Assembly: GCA_903872505.1 (NCBI GenBank)
Contig: CAIQKV010000115.1
Location: 1-35,110 of the forward strand
Length of the DNA: 35,110 nt
From: an uncultured Opitutia bacterium
Lineage (GTDB): Bacteria; Verrucomicrobiota; Verrucomicrobiia; Opitutales; Opitutaceae
Reading direction: 5' to 3'
The position numbers and the translations under genes are program-made. The notes under the pieces were generated by a model. It made no database searches. It was given only the letters and a program-made list of their open reading frames with translations, and was not told where the DNA came from. Shown here piece by piece: positions 26,947 to 33,998 of this stretch; positions within the stretch are counted from its first letter, which is position 1; every line of letters starts with the position of its first letter.

Positions 26947-27398
26947 GGCTTCCGGCCACCGAGGGCGCGTTCGAGTGCGCGCAGCCACGCGGTCCACCGC
27001 CAGCTGCGGGAGGATCGCAGGCTGCGGATCTCGGCGTCGAGTTGTTCGATGCGCTGCTGCCGGGTGGCGGTCTCGCGGAGCTGCAGTTCGAGCACTTGCC
27101 GGGCCTCCTCGAGCTGCTTGCTGGCAATCCCGAGCGCCTCGTGGGTCACATGCTGGACGTGCTGCAGATGCGCGAACTGCGCCTGCAGGTCGGCGCGGGT
27201 TTGCTCGGCGTGGGCGGCTTCGTCCAGCTTCTGGTCGGCCAAGGCCTGGGCGGCCCGGAGCAGACTCTCCGTCTCGCCGAGCCGCGCGGCGGTTTCGTCC
27301 CGCACGTCCTCCAGTTCCATGATGCGCACCTGCGCCAGGATCAGCTGCTGGCGGACCCGCTGGAACGTCTCGGCCGGATCCGGGTGGTCGGGCTTCAT
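26943..27398 (-). CDS. Coiled-coil protein of a glycan locus, 151 aa
   Basis: Nearly the whole protein from residue 10 to 130 is charged, alanine- and glutamine-rich heptad-like sequence (for example LILAQVRIMELEDV and ASKQLEEARQVLEL), predicting a long coiled coil without signal peptide or membrane segment. The tail ends IRSLRSSRSWRWTAWLRALE. This S-x-SWR-x-T-x-x-LR ending is one that I recall at the C-termini of glycosyltransferase-associated coiled coils in O-antigen loci; there it may serve as a membrane or enzyme contact. No enzymatic motif is present. The gene lies between a GT2 and a GT4 gene and overlaps the GT4 start by 4 bases. A scaffold or chain-length role is plausible but unproven. 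Confidence 0.85.
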   Translation of the reverse strand: MKPDHPDPAETFQRVRQQLILAQVRIMELEDVRDETAARLGETESLLRAAQALADQKLDEAAHAEQTRADLQAQFAHLQHVQHVTHEALGIASKQLEEARQVLELQLRETATRQQRIEQLDAEIRSLRSSRSWRWTAWLRALERALGGRKP

Positions 27399-27464
27399 GG
27401 CTGGCGCAACATCAAGGCGCGCCGGTGCGGGATGTGAAGTCTATTGTCGCCGGGCCGGCCGGCG

Positions 27465-28727
27465 CTACGGGGCGCGCAGGCCGAGCCGCCACAGGAACTC
27501 GATCCGGGCGCTGCGGCGGAGATAGCGGAGGAGGAGGGGATTTCGCTCCAGCTCCTCGGGCGGAAAGGGGCGGCCGTGGGTGCGTTCGCGCAGGAGGTTG
27601 ATCTCCCGCCGGCCGGTGTCGTGCATGGAGAAGCTGGTCTTCTGCGTCGGATGCACCCGGAAACAGGCGAGGAACCAGGGCACGCGGACGATGCGGGCCC
27701 CGGCGGACTGGAACCGCAGAAGCAGGTCCCAATCGACGGCGAACTTGAACGAGGTGTCCAAGCCGTTGACGCGGTCCCACAGTCGCCGGCGCCAGAACAT
27801 CGTTTCCTGCGGCACGAAATCGTTCAGGCGCAGCACGGTGTCGTCGTGCTTCGGCAGGAACCAGCGCGCGATTTCCCGGGAGGCCTCGTCCACGACGATG
27901 CGGTGGCCGTACAGCACGTCCACCTCGGGGTGCCGGGAAAAATAATCCGCGACATAGGCGAGGGCGCCGGGCTGGTAATAATCGTCGGAGTTGATCCAGG
28001 CCATGAGATCGTTCGGCCCGCCGGAGGTCTTGGCGAACCCGCGGGCGATGGCGTCGGCCTGGCCGTGGTCGGGGGTACACTCCCAAGCGTGCAGCCGGCC
28101 GGCGTGCTGCCGGATGAGTTGCGCGCTCTCATCGGTCGAGCCCCCGTCCTGCACGACATACTGGCACTCGACTCCCGGTTGCTCGAGGACGCTGCGCATG
28201 GTTTCGCCGAGGAAGCGGCCCTGCTGGTATGAGGGGGTAACGATGGAGAGCCTCGGCCGACGCGCGTCCGGCGCGGCGACGGGGAATTTCTCCGGGCGCA
28301 CGGGACGGGCGGCATAGGCCATGTGCGCCGGCATCTGGAAGAACATCAGCTCGGTCCAGGCCCCGCCGCCGAGCCAGAGCGGAATGACCTGCCGCGGCAC
28401 CCTGACGGAGCGGCTCACGAGCGGTGACCAGACGCCGTCGGCCGAGGCGGTCTCGAGCGCGACGCGGATGCGGCCGGAGGGGAGGGTGCCGCGGATCTCG
28501 AAACCGCAATTATCATTCGGAGCCTCCGGGACGGCCGCCTTGACGTCCGGCCGGGGCAGGCCGACCACGCCGTCCAGCGTCACCTTGCCGGCCTTCAGCC
28601 GGATGGCCCGGATGGGCTTTCCGTCCGGGCCGAAACACCAGCCGCGGATGATCACGCACCGCGGCAGCTGCGTCCAATCCGCGGGTTGATCGAGGTAGAA
28701 CCTGGGAATCGGTGCGGCGTTATCCAC
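27465..28727 (-). CDS. GT2 glycosyltransferase with one N-terminal beta domain, 420 aa
   Basis: The start is GTG at 28727; no ATG is available before the conserved domain. Residues 10-113 are a single copy of the beta-type domain seen in the other transferases here (CVIIRGWCFGPDG, GVVGLPRPDVKAA, NCGFEIRGTLPSG). Residues 158-360 are a GT-A family 2 module: LSIVTPSYQQGRFL, VQDGGSTDES and the metal motif INSDDYY (N246-D249). VPQETMFWRRRLWD and FAVDWDLLLRF near 305-338 are typical of this branch of GT2. It is a soluble transferase using a nucleotide-sugar donor; the sugar is unknown. It lies 65 bases after the transaldolase and 66 bases before the coiled-coil gene. Confidence 0.93.
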   Translation of the reverse strand: MDNAAPIPRFYLDQPADWTQLPRCVIIRGWCFGPDGKPIRAIRLKAGKVTLDGVVGLPRPDVKAAVPEAPNDNCGFEIRGTLPSGRIRVALETASADGVWSPLVSRSVRVPRQVIPLWLGGGAWTELMFFQMPAHMAYAARPVRPEKFPVAAPDARRPRLSIVTPSYQQGRFLGETMRSVLEQPGVECQYVVQDGGSTDESAQLIRQHAGRLHAWECTPDHGQADAIARGFAKTSGGPNDLMAWINSDDYYQPGALAYVADYFSRHPEVDVLYGHRIVVDEASREIARWFLPKHDDTVLRLNDFVPQETMFWRRRLWDRVNGLDTSFKFAVDWDLLLRFQSAGARIVRVPWFLACFRVHPTQKTSFSMHDTGRREINLLRERTHGRPFPPEELERNPLLLRYLRRSARIEFLWRLGLRAP

Positions 28728-28792
28728 GGCGTTGTGGCCGAGACAAACGCCGCGCTTCCGCGATGGAAAGGCAATAACCGGCCCCGGCCGCG

Positions 28793-29512
28793 CTAGATCT
28801 TGAACCCGGCCTCGGTCGTGTCCTTCAAGAAGCCCCTTACCGTGTCCAAGGAAAGCTCCGTGAGATCCATGCCAGTCATCTTGACCGCCTTGGCGATGAT
28901 GTCGTGGGGCACCGTGATGATTTTGCAGCCGGTTTCCTCGGCCTGGAAAATGTTGAGCACCTCGCGCGTGCTGGCCCAGAGCAGTTCGGCGTTCGGCTGT
29001 TGGGTGAGGAGCGGCCCGCAGGCGCGCATGATCGGCATCGGGTCGACACCGGTGTCGGCGATGCGGCCGGCGAAGACCGAGACCACCGACGGCACGGCGG
29101 GATTGAGCGCCCCGGCGACGCCCTCCACCTGCTTGAGCGTGAGGATGGCGGTGATGTTCAGTTTCACGCCCTCCTGGCCGAGGTCACGGATGAGCGGGAG
29201 CGAGGATTCGCCCTTGGAATTGGTGACCGGGATCTTGACGTAGACATTCTTGCCCCAGGTCTTGATCTTTCCGGCCTGGCGGCGCATCTCGGCGAAGTCG
29301 TCTGCAAACACCTCGAAGGAAATGGGCTTGGTGGTGACGGTCTGCAGGACTTCCTTCGCAAAGGCCTCGTAGTCCTTCACGCCCGATTTTTTCATCAGGG
29401 ACGGGTTGGTCGTCATGCCCTTAACGTAGGGCTTGGCGTTGAGTTCAAGGATGCCGGCCTTGTCGGCACCGTCGGCGAAAATTTTGATTTTGAGATCGGA
29501 GAGGGATTTCAT
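28793..29512 (-). CDS. Transaldolase (small TalC/FSA-type)
   Basis: The 239-residue protein starts at ATG 29512; an upstream in-frame start at 29563 would overlap the preceding gene and adds no conserved sequence. The barrel signature is clear: FADGAD with D14, MTTNPSLMKKSG at 33-44, the Schiff-base lysine K93 in VYVKIPVTN, LNITAILTLKQ at 118-128, and a VSVFAGRIADTG segment. Transaldolases exchange a dihydroxyacetone unit between fructose 6-phosphate and erythrose 4-phosphate, giving sedoheptulose 7-phosphate and glyceraldehyde 3-phosphate. Being 7 bases downstream of the GmhB-like gene in a heptose cassette suggests that it feeds sedoheptulose 7-phosphate to that pathway, rather than serving only central metabolism. 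Fructose-6-phosphate aldolase activity is an alternative within the same family. Confidence 0.92.
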   Translation of the reverse strand: MKSLSDLKIKIFADGADKAGILELNAKPYVKGMTTNPSLMKKSGVKDYEAFAKEVLQTVTTKPISFEVFADDFAEMRRQAGKIKTWGKNVYVKIPVTNSKGESSLPLIRDLGQEGVKLNITAILTLKQVEGVAGALNPAVPSVVSVFAGRIADTGVDPMPIMRACGPLLTQQPNAELLWASTREVLNIFQAEETGCKIITVPHDIIAKAVKMTGMDLTELSLDTVRGFLKDTTEAGFKI

Positions 29513-29519
29513 CGGAGAG

Positions 29520-30149
29520 TCAGGATGGTGCAGGATTGAGTTTCTGTCCACCCGGCTGGGCAAGAATTATCCGGGCGGCCTCGGCAAAGCTCGGGACGGT
29601 GAAATCCGGCCGGGCGCGCAACTCCTCGGTGTAGCCGAAGTCGATGAACACGGTGCGCACACCAGCGCGGTGCCCGCAATCGATGTCGCGCCAGCGGTCT
29701 CCGACCATCCAGGAGCGGGCCAGGTCGAGCCCGAGGTCGCGGGCGGCGTCGAGCAGCATGCCGGGCTCGGGCTTGCGCCGCGGGTCCGGTGGGTCGCCCG
29801 CGCGGCCCGGCGCGTAGCAGACCTCGACGCGGGCGATCTCGGGCACGAGCTGGCGCAACCGGTCGTGCATCGCCTCGACGATATCCTGCCGCAGGTCGCC
29901 CCGGCCCACGTCAGGCTGGTTGGTCGCGACGACCAGCGTGTAGCCGGCGGCGTGCAGGGCACGGCAGGCTTCCGACACGCCTGGGAAGAGGCGGAATTCG
30001 TCGACCGTCCGGGGCGAAAAGGGCTTTCCCTCGCGGATGGACTGGATGTTGAGCGTGCCGTCGCGGTCGACGAACACGGCGGGCCGTTTCGGCTGGGTCT
30101 GGAGGGAAGGAGCGGCGGCGGAAGACACGGCAGCGGTTCGGGCCGTCAC
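29520..30149 (-). CDS. gmhB: HAD-IIIA phosphatase, D-glycero-D-manno-heptose 1,7-bisphosphatase type
   Basis: The start is GTG 30149, overlapping the stop of the upstream fusion gene in a GTGA arrangement; the product is 209 residues, close to the usual 185-200 of GmhB. Catalytic motif I is FVDRDGTLN with D28 and D30, motif II includes ATNQPDVGRG (75-84), RRKPEPGM at 124-131 supplies the lysine, and motif IV is MVGDRWRDID (148-157). GmhB removes the C7 phosphate of heptose 1,7-bisphosphate. The Cys/His zinc-binding loop of classical GmhB is missing: only C111 remains between the catalytic blocks. A histidinol-phosphate phosphatase-type activity is possible from sequence alone, but the HddA, HddC and GmhA-like neighbours favour heptose. 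The symbol is assigned mainly by context. Confidence 0.85.
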   Translation of the reverse strand: MTARTAAVSSAAAPSLQTQPKRPAVFVDRDGTLNIQSIREGKPFSPRTVDEFRLFPGVSEACRALHAAGYTLVVATNQPDVGRGDLRQDIVEAMHDRLRQLVPEIARVEVCYAPGRAGDPPDPRRKPEPGMLLDAARDLGLDLARSWMVGDRWRDIDCGHRAGVRTVFIDFGYTEELRARPDFTVPSFAEAARIILAQPGGQKLNPAPS

Positions 30150-31564
30150 ACGAACTTCAGTTTGCGCGCGGCGAAGACGACCATGCGCAGCAGCAGCCAG
30201 CCGTGGCTCCAGCGGTGGATGTTGGTCGTGCCATAGGTGCGCTGCTTGTAGCGGATGGGCACGTCGGCGATCTTGAGGTTGAGCTTGGCGGCGCCGAACA
30301 GCAGGTCGAAGTCGCCGAACGGATCGAAGTCGCCGAAGTAGGCGCGGTTGGCGGCGATCTTTTCGTAGTCGACGCGGCTGAGCACCTTCGTGCCGCACAG
30401 GGTGTCCTTGACCGGCTGGCCCAGCAGCCAGGTGAAGATGAGGCCGAAGGCCTTGTTGGCGCAGAGATTCAGGAACTGCATCGCCTTTTCGTCCATCGGG
30501 TAGACCAGGCGCACCCCGTTGGCGAACTCCGCGCGGCCGCTGGCAAGGACCTCGTAGAACTTGGGCAGCTCCTCGGGCGGCATGGTAAGGTCGGCGTCGA
30601 GGATCATGAGGATGTCGCCGGTGGCCGCGGCGAAGCCCAGCCGCACGGCGTCGCCCTTGCCGCGCCCGGTCTGCTGCATAATCTTGATTTTCCGCTCCGG
30701 ATGCTCGCGCGCCACCCGCTGGATCTCGGCCCAGGTGTCGTCGCGGGAGTGCCCCTCGACAAAGATGAGCTCGGTGCCGGCGCCCATCTCCGGCGTGCGG
30801 CGGACGGCGGCCTCGATGTTGCCGGCCTCGTTGCGGGCGGGGATGACGACGGAAACGGTGCGCGGCTGCGTGGCCGGGCGATTGGGCCGCGCGACAACGA
30901 AAACAGTGAGGCAGAACCACTGGGCCAGCGGCGCCACCCAGCGATTCACGAGGGTGGCGAGGAGCGGAACGGGGACGGGTACCAGCAGTCGGCTCTGGCG
31001 GCAGATCGGAGTCCAGCCCGCCAGCTGCAGTAGGTTAAGCACGTCGAAGGGCGCGAGCCAGCTGTTCTCGGGCTGCGTGGCCTTCAAGCCCAGCCAGCGG
31101 GCAAGGGTGAGCACGGGCCGCCAGAGGGAGTTTTGAAAATTGATGATTAGCCGCGTGCCCGGATGGGCCGAAGCCTGCAGGCGCTCCAGCAGCAGCTGCA
31201 CGTCGGCCGCCAGGTTGAGGGCGTCCGAGATGATGATCACGTCGAACTGACCGGGCAGATCAATGAGTTCCCCGGCTTGGACGTGGAAGGTCCCCCCGGG
31301 CACGCGGGCGCGGGCGGCCTCGATCTGGGTGGCGGATAAATCGATGCCGGTCTTGCGGGCGGCATGCAGGCGGGAAAGCAACTCGCCCGAACCGCAGCCG
31401 ATCTCGAGCACCGAGGCGTCCGCCGGGATGAGCAGGTTGTAGTAGCGGGCCAGCAGCATGCGGTAGCCGCGCGCGCCCCAGCGCAGAGCCGTGGGGGCTG
31501 CGTCGTAGAAATCCCTCACGCCATCCAGGTGCTGGCGGGTGGAGTCGGGCAGGGGGCGGTGCAT
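30146..31564 (-). CDS. Fusion of SAM-dependent methyltransferase and GT2 glycosyltransferase, 472 aa
   Basis: Residues 15-225 form a class I methyltransferase: motif I VLEIGCGSG at 52-60, then GIDLSATQIEAARAR and FDVIIISDALN at 107-117. Residues 236-472 form a DPM-like GT2 module: VSVVIPARNEAGNIE, LIFVEGHSRDDTW, GRGKGDAVRLGF, and the metal motif LDADLTMP with D323 and D325. FGDFDPFGDFDLLFGA and YGTTNIHRWSHGW close the module. A hydrophobic stretch at about 194-225 may associate with the membrane. The two parts probably act on the same lipid-linked or glycan intermediate, but which substrate is methylated is unknown. The gene is inserted between the GmhA-like and GmhB-like genes and overlaps the latter by 3 bases. 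The 49-base gap upstream is strikingly C-rich on the coding strand. Confidence 0.92.
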   Translation of the reverse strand: MHRPLPDSTRQHLDGVRDFYDAAPTALRWGARGYRMLLARYYNLLIPADASVLEIGCGSGELLSRLHAARKTGIDLSATQIEAARARVPGGTFHVQAGELIDLPGQFDVIIISDALNLAADVQLLLERLQASAHPGTRLIINFQNSLWRPVLTLARWLGLKATQPENSWLAPFDVLNLLQLAGWTPICRQSRLLVPVPVPLLATLVNRWVAPLAQWFCLTVFVVARPNRPATQPRTVSVVIPARNEAGNIEAAVRRTPEMGAGTELIFVEGHSRDDTWAEIQRVAREHPERKIKIMQQTGRGKGDAVRLGFAAATGDILMILDADLTMPPEELPKFYEVLASGRAEFANGVRLVYPMDEKAMQFLNLCANKAFGLIFTWLLGQPVKDTLCGTKVLSRVDYEKIAANRAYFGDFDPFGDFDLLFGAAKLNLKIADVPIRYKQRTYGTTNIHRWSHGWLLLRMVVFAARKLKFV

Positions 31565-31613
31565 GGCTCGCGAGGGTGGGGGCGCGGCGGGAGGGCGGGG
31601 CGCCGGTAGGGGC

Positions 31614-32222
31614 TCAGCGCTTGGCGGGCGCGACGCTCTCCCACTTGGTCTGGTTCACCTTGAGGTCGGGGTGGGAGACGAAGAGGTGCCAGATGACGGC
31701 CTGGAAGGCCTCGCTGTGCGGCGTGATGTTGTTCGGGTTCACCGTGGGCACGATGACGCAGGCGTCGGCCACCTTGGCGGTATAGCCGCCGTCCTTGCCG
31801 ACGATGCCGATCACGCGGGCGCCGACCTGCTTCGCGAGCTGCATCGCGGCGACGAGATTGGGGGAGACGTTTTTCTCCACGTTGCCGCCGCCGACGGAGA
31901 GGATCAGCAAGGCGTCCTTGGCGTTGAGCCGCGAGCCGCGGAGCCACTCGGCGAAAACGCTGGCCCAGCCCTCGTCGTTGGTGCGGGCCGTGAGCTCGGA
32001 GACGTTGTCGGTAGGTGCGTAGACTTCGAGGCCGGCGATTTTTCGGAAATCGTTCACCGCGTGGGAGGCGTTGGCGGCGCTGCCGCCGACGCCGAGGATG
32101 AAGAGCCGGCCGCCGCGGGTGCGCACACCGACGAGCTCCCGGACGCATTTCTCGCAGTCCTCCGGGTTGATCTGGGCGACAATGGCGGCGGTTTCCTTGA
32201 GGTGCTGGACGGAATAGGACAT
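31614..32222 (-). CDS. gmhA: SIS-domain sugar-phosphate isomerase, phosphoheptose isomerase type
   Basis: The 202-residue length matches GmhA. The sugar isomerase fold shows LFILGVGGSAANASHAVNDF (40-59), LLILSVGGGNVEKNVS (105-120) and ARVIGIVGKDGG (135-146). GmhA turns sedoheptulose 7-phosphate into D-glycero-D-manno-heptose 7-phosphate, the first step of nucleotide-heptose synthesis. In the E. coli enzyme the zinc ligands are two His, a Glu and a Gln; the best counterparts here are H54, D58, E171 and H179, so the metal site looks altered and the alignment is by eye. It lies 7 bases after the HddC-like gene, which supports the assignment. A SIS isomerase for another ketose phosphate remains possible. 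Confidence 0.85.
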   Translation of the reverse strand: MSYSVQHLKETAAIVAQINPEDCEKCVRELVGVRTRGGRLFILGVGGSAANASHAVNDFRKIAGLEVYAPTDNVSELTARTNDEGWASVFAEWLRGSRLNAKDALLILSVGGGNVEKNVSPNLVAAMQLAKQVGARVIGIVGKDGGYTAKVADACVIVPTVNPNNITPHSEAFQAVIWHLFVSHPDLKVNQTKWESVAPAKR

Positions 32223-32229
32223 GAGGTTT

Positions 32230-32958
32230 TTAGCTGGGCGGAACTTGGCCGGAGCGGAGCAGGGCGTCGAGTTCGTTCAGTCCGGCGGGGGAGCCGATCT
32301 CGTAGAAACGCTGCTTGATCTCGCAGCCGGCGAGCTGCTGGCGGGCGACCAGGGCCTGCTGCACGTGGGCGAGGTCGACGACGGCGTCGCGGGCAAAACC
32401 ATCGAACGCGGCGGCGCGGAACACCCCGAGTCCATAGTCGACATGGTGCATCTGCGGCACGGGATGCTGCTTGTCGTACCGCCTGATCTCCCCGGCCTCG
32501 AACCAGACGTTGCTGGTTTCGTAGCGCCCGCGGTTTTCGTACACGGTCATGAGCCCGAGCCGGCCGGATTTGTTGAAGGAGTCGCCGACGGCCGCATAAT
32601 CGGTCGGCAGATAGCTGTCGCCGTAGAGCACGAAGAACGCCTCGCCCAGCTTGGGCAGTGCGCGGATGAGCGCGCCGCCGGTGCCGAGGAGCCGGGGGCC
32701 GTCGAAGGAGTAGTCGAGCTGCACGCCCCAGTCGGCGCCGTCGCCGTAGCGGGCGACGATCTGCTCGCCGAGATGACCGACACACAGGACAATGCGGGTG
32801 AGCCCGGCCTGCTGGAGCAGGCGGAGCTGGTGCGAGAAGAACGGCTCGCCGGCGACCTCGACGAGCAGCTTCGGGATTTTCTGGGTGACCGGCCCGAGGC
32901 GCGTGGCCAGGCCGCCGGCGAGGATGGCGACCGGCAGGGCTGTGCCAGCGGACGGCAT
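32230..32958 (-). CDS. hddC: Nucleotidyltransferase, D-glycero-alpha-D-manno-heptose 1-phosphate guanylyltransferase type
   Basis: This is a 242-residue GT-A-like nucleotidyltransferase. The N-terminal nucleotide loop AILAGGLATRLGPVTQKIPK (11-30) carries the G-x-x-T-R...K-x-P-K pattern. VLYGDSYLPTD (110-120) includes the metal-binding aspartate, and LLGTGGALIRALP (90-102) matches the sugar-phosphate transferase family. HddC joins heptose 1-phosphate to GTP, giving GDP-heptose. Position 4 bases after the HddA-like kinase and 7 bases before the GmhA-like gene supports heptose; from the fold alone a hexose 1-phosphate thymidylyl-, uridylyl- or guanylyltransferase could not be excluded. The GDP rather than ADP route is inferred from the pairing with HddA and the absence of an HldE-like fusion. 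Confidence 0.87.
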   Translation of the reverse strand: MPSAGTALPVAILAGGLATRLGPVTQKIPKLLVEVAGEPFFSHQLRLLQQAGLTRIVLCVGHLGEQIVARYGDGADWGVQLDYSFDGPRLLGTGGALIRALPKLGEAFFVLYGDSYLPTDYAAVGDSFNKSGRLGLMTVYENRGRYETSNVWFEAGEIRRYDKQHPVPQMHHVDYGLGVFRAAAFDGFARDAVVDLAHVQQALVARQQLAGCEIKQRFYEIGSPAGLNELDALLRSGQVPPS

Positions 32959-32962
32959 GCGC

Positions 32963-33946
32963 TCAGTTCTGCGTGACGACCTTGGTGCCCTCGAAGTCGA
33001 AGCGGAAGCGCACCTCCTGCAGGCCCTTCTCGCGCATCGCGTGCCGGAGCTTTTTCTTGTCCTCCGCGTAAAACATCAGGAAGCCGCCGCCGCCCGCGCC
33101 GATGAGCTTGCCGCCAAGAGCGCCGTTTTCCATCGCGTACTCGTACCAGTCGTCGATGCGGGCATTGCTCATGCCCTTGCTGCGGGCCTTTTTGCGCTGC
33201 CAGTGGATGTCCATCAAATGGGCGAATTCCTCGAGGTTGCCGGCTTCCAGCTCCACCAGCGACTGCAGGCCGAGCTGCTTCGTGAAATGCAGGTTCTCGA
33301 GCATCGCCGGGTCCTGCTGCATGGACTTCTCATTCTGATCCTTGAGGATCTTCGAGGCTTTGCGGCTGTAACCGGTGAAGAACAGCAGCAGGTTGTCCTC
33401 GAGATTGAAAAGCGTCTCCTCGGAGATGGCGCACGGGCGGTACTCGACGCGGCCGTCCGGGTGGAAATGGAACACGGTGATGCCGCCGACAGCGGCGATG
33501 TACTGGTCCTGCTTGCCCACCGGCTCGCCGAGGCGTTCGATCTCAATGTGGCAGGCCTGCTCGGCCAGCTCGGCGGGCGAGACGTGGTGCTTCTTGGAGG
33601 CGTGCAGCACCTTCAGCAGCGCGGTCGTGAAACTCCCGGATGAGCCGAGCCCGGTGCCCGCCGGGATGTCCGCCATCGAGGTCAGCTCGAGGGAGCGGCC
33701 GTCCATCTCGAGCAGCGCCATCGCCTCGCGGATGATGGGATGCTTGAGCTGCGTGGCGTCGGCGACGCGCTCCAACTCGGAGTACTTGACGATCAGATCC
33801 GGCACGAAGGTCTGGTGCAGCGTGATGTAGACATACTTGTCGATCGCCGCGGCGACGAGAAAGCCGCCGTGTTCCCGGTAATACGACGGCAGGTCGGTGC
33901 CGCCGCCGCCGAGGGAAATGCGAAGGGGGGAACGGGTGATGAGCAT
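32963..33946 (-). CDS. hddA: GHMP kinase, D-glycero-alpha-D-manno-heptose 7-phosphate kinase type
   Basis: The start is ATG 33946, giving 327 residues beginning MLITRSPLRISLGGGGTDLP, the exact opening expected of HddA-type GHMP kinases. Upstream in-frame codons overlap the oxidoreductase gene and have no conserved content. The ATP loop is DIPAGTGLGSSGSFTTALL (93-111), QDQYIAAVGG lies at 146-155, and the third GHMP motif is GGKLIGAGGGGFLMFY (278-293). HddA phosphorylates C1 of D-glycero-D-manno-heptose 7-phosphate in the alpha configuration, which commits the sugar to the GDP-heptose branch. It precedes the HddC-like gene by 4 bases and follows the oxidoreductase by 52 bases. Fucokinase-type relatives look similar, but the neighbours favour heptose. 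Confidence 0.92.
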   Translation of the reverse strand: MLITRSPLRISLGGGGTDLPSYYREHGGFLVAAAIDKYVYITLHQTFVPDLIVKYSELERVADATQLKHPIIREAMALLEMDGRSLELTSMADIPAGTGLGSSGSFTTALLKVLHASKKHHVSPAELAEQACHIEIERLGEPVGKQDQYIAAVGGITVFHFHPDGRVEYRPCAISEETLFNLEDNLLLFFTGYSRKASKILKDQNEKSMQQDPAMLENLHFTKQLGLQSLVELEAGNLEEFAHLMDIHWQRKKARSKGMSNARIDDWYEYAMENGALGGKLIGAGGGGFLMFYAEDKKKLRHAMREKGLQEVRFRFDFEGTKVVTQN

Positions 33947-33998
33947 CGCGGGAAGAGTAAGCGAAAATTTGGGAAAGAGGAAACCCGAAAGGCACGGG

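Noticed and set aside
30150..30920. N-terminal extension of the GmhB-like frame to 30920
   Set aside because: The extension lies out of frame inside the GT2 part of the fusion gene and has no conserved content; GTG at 30149 in a GTGA overlap gives the normal family length.
31565..31613. C-rich 49-base gap as a possible regulatory RNA or riboswitch
   Set aside because: Too short and without a paired structure that I could identify; best treated as a plain spacer.
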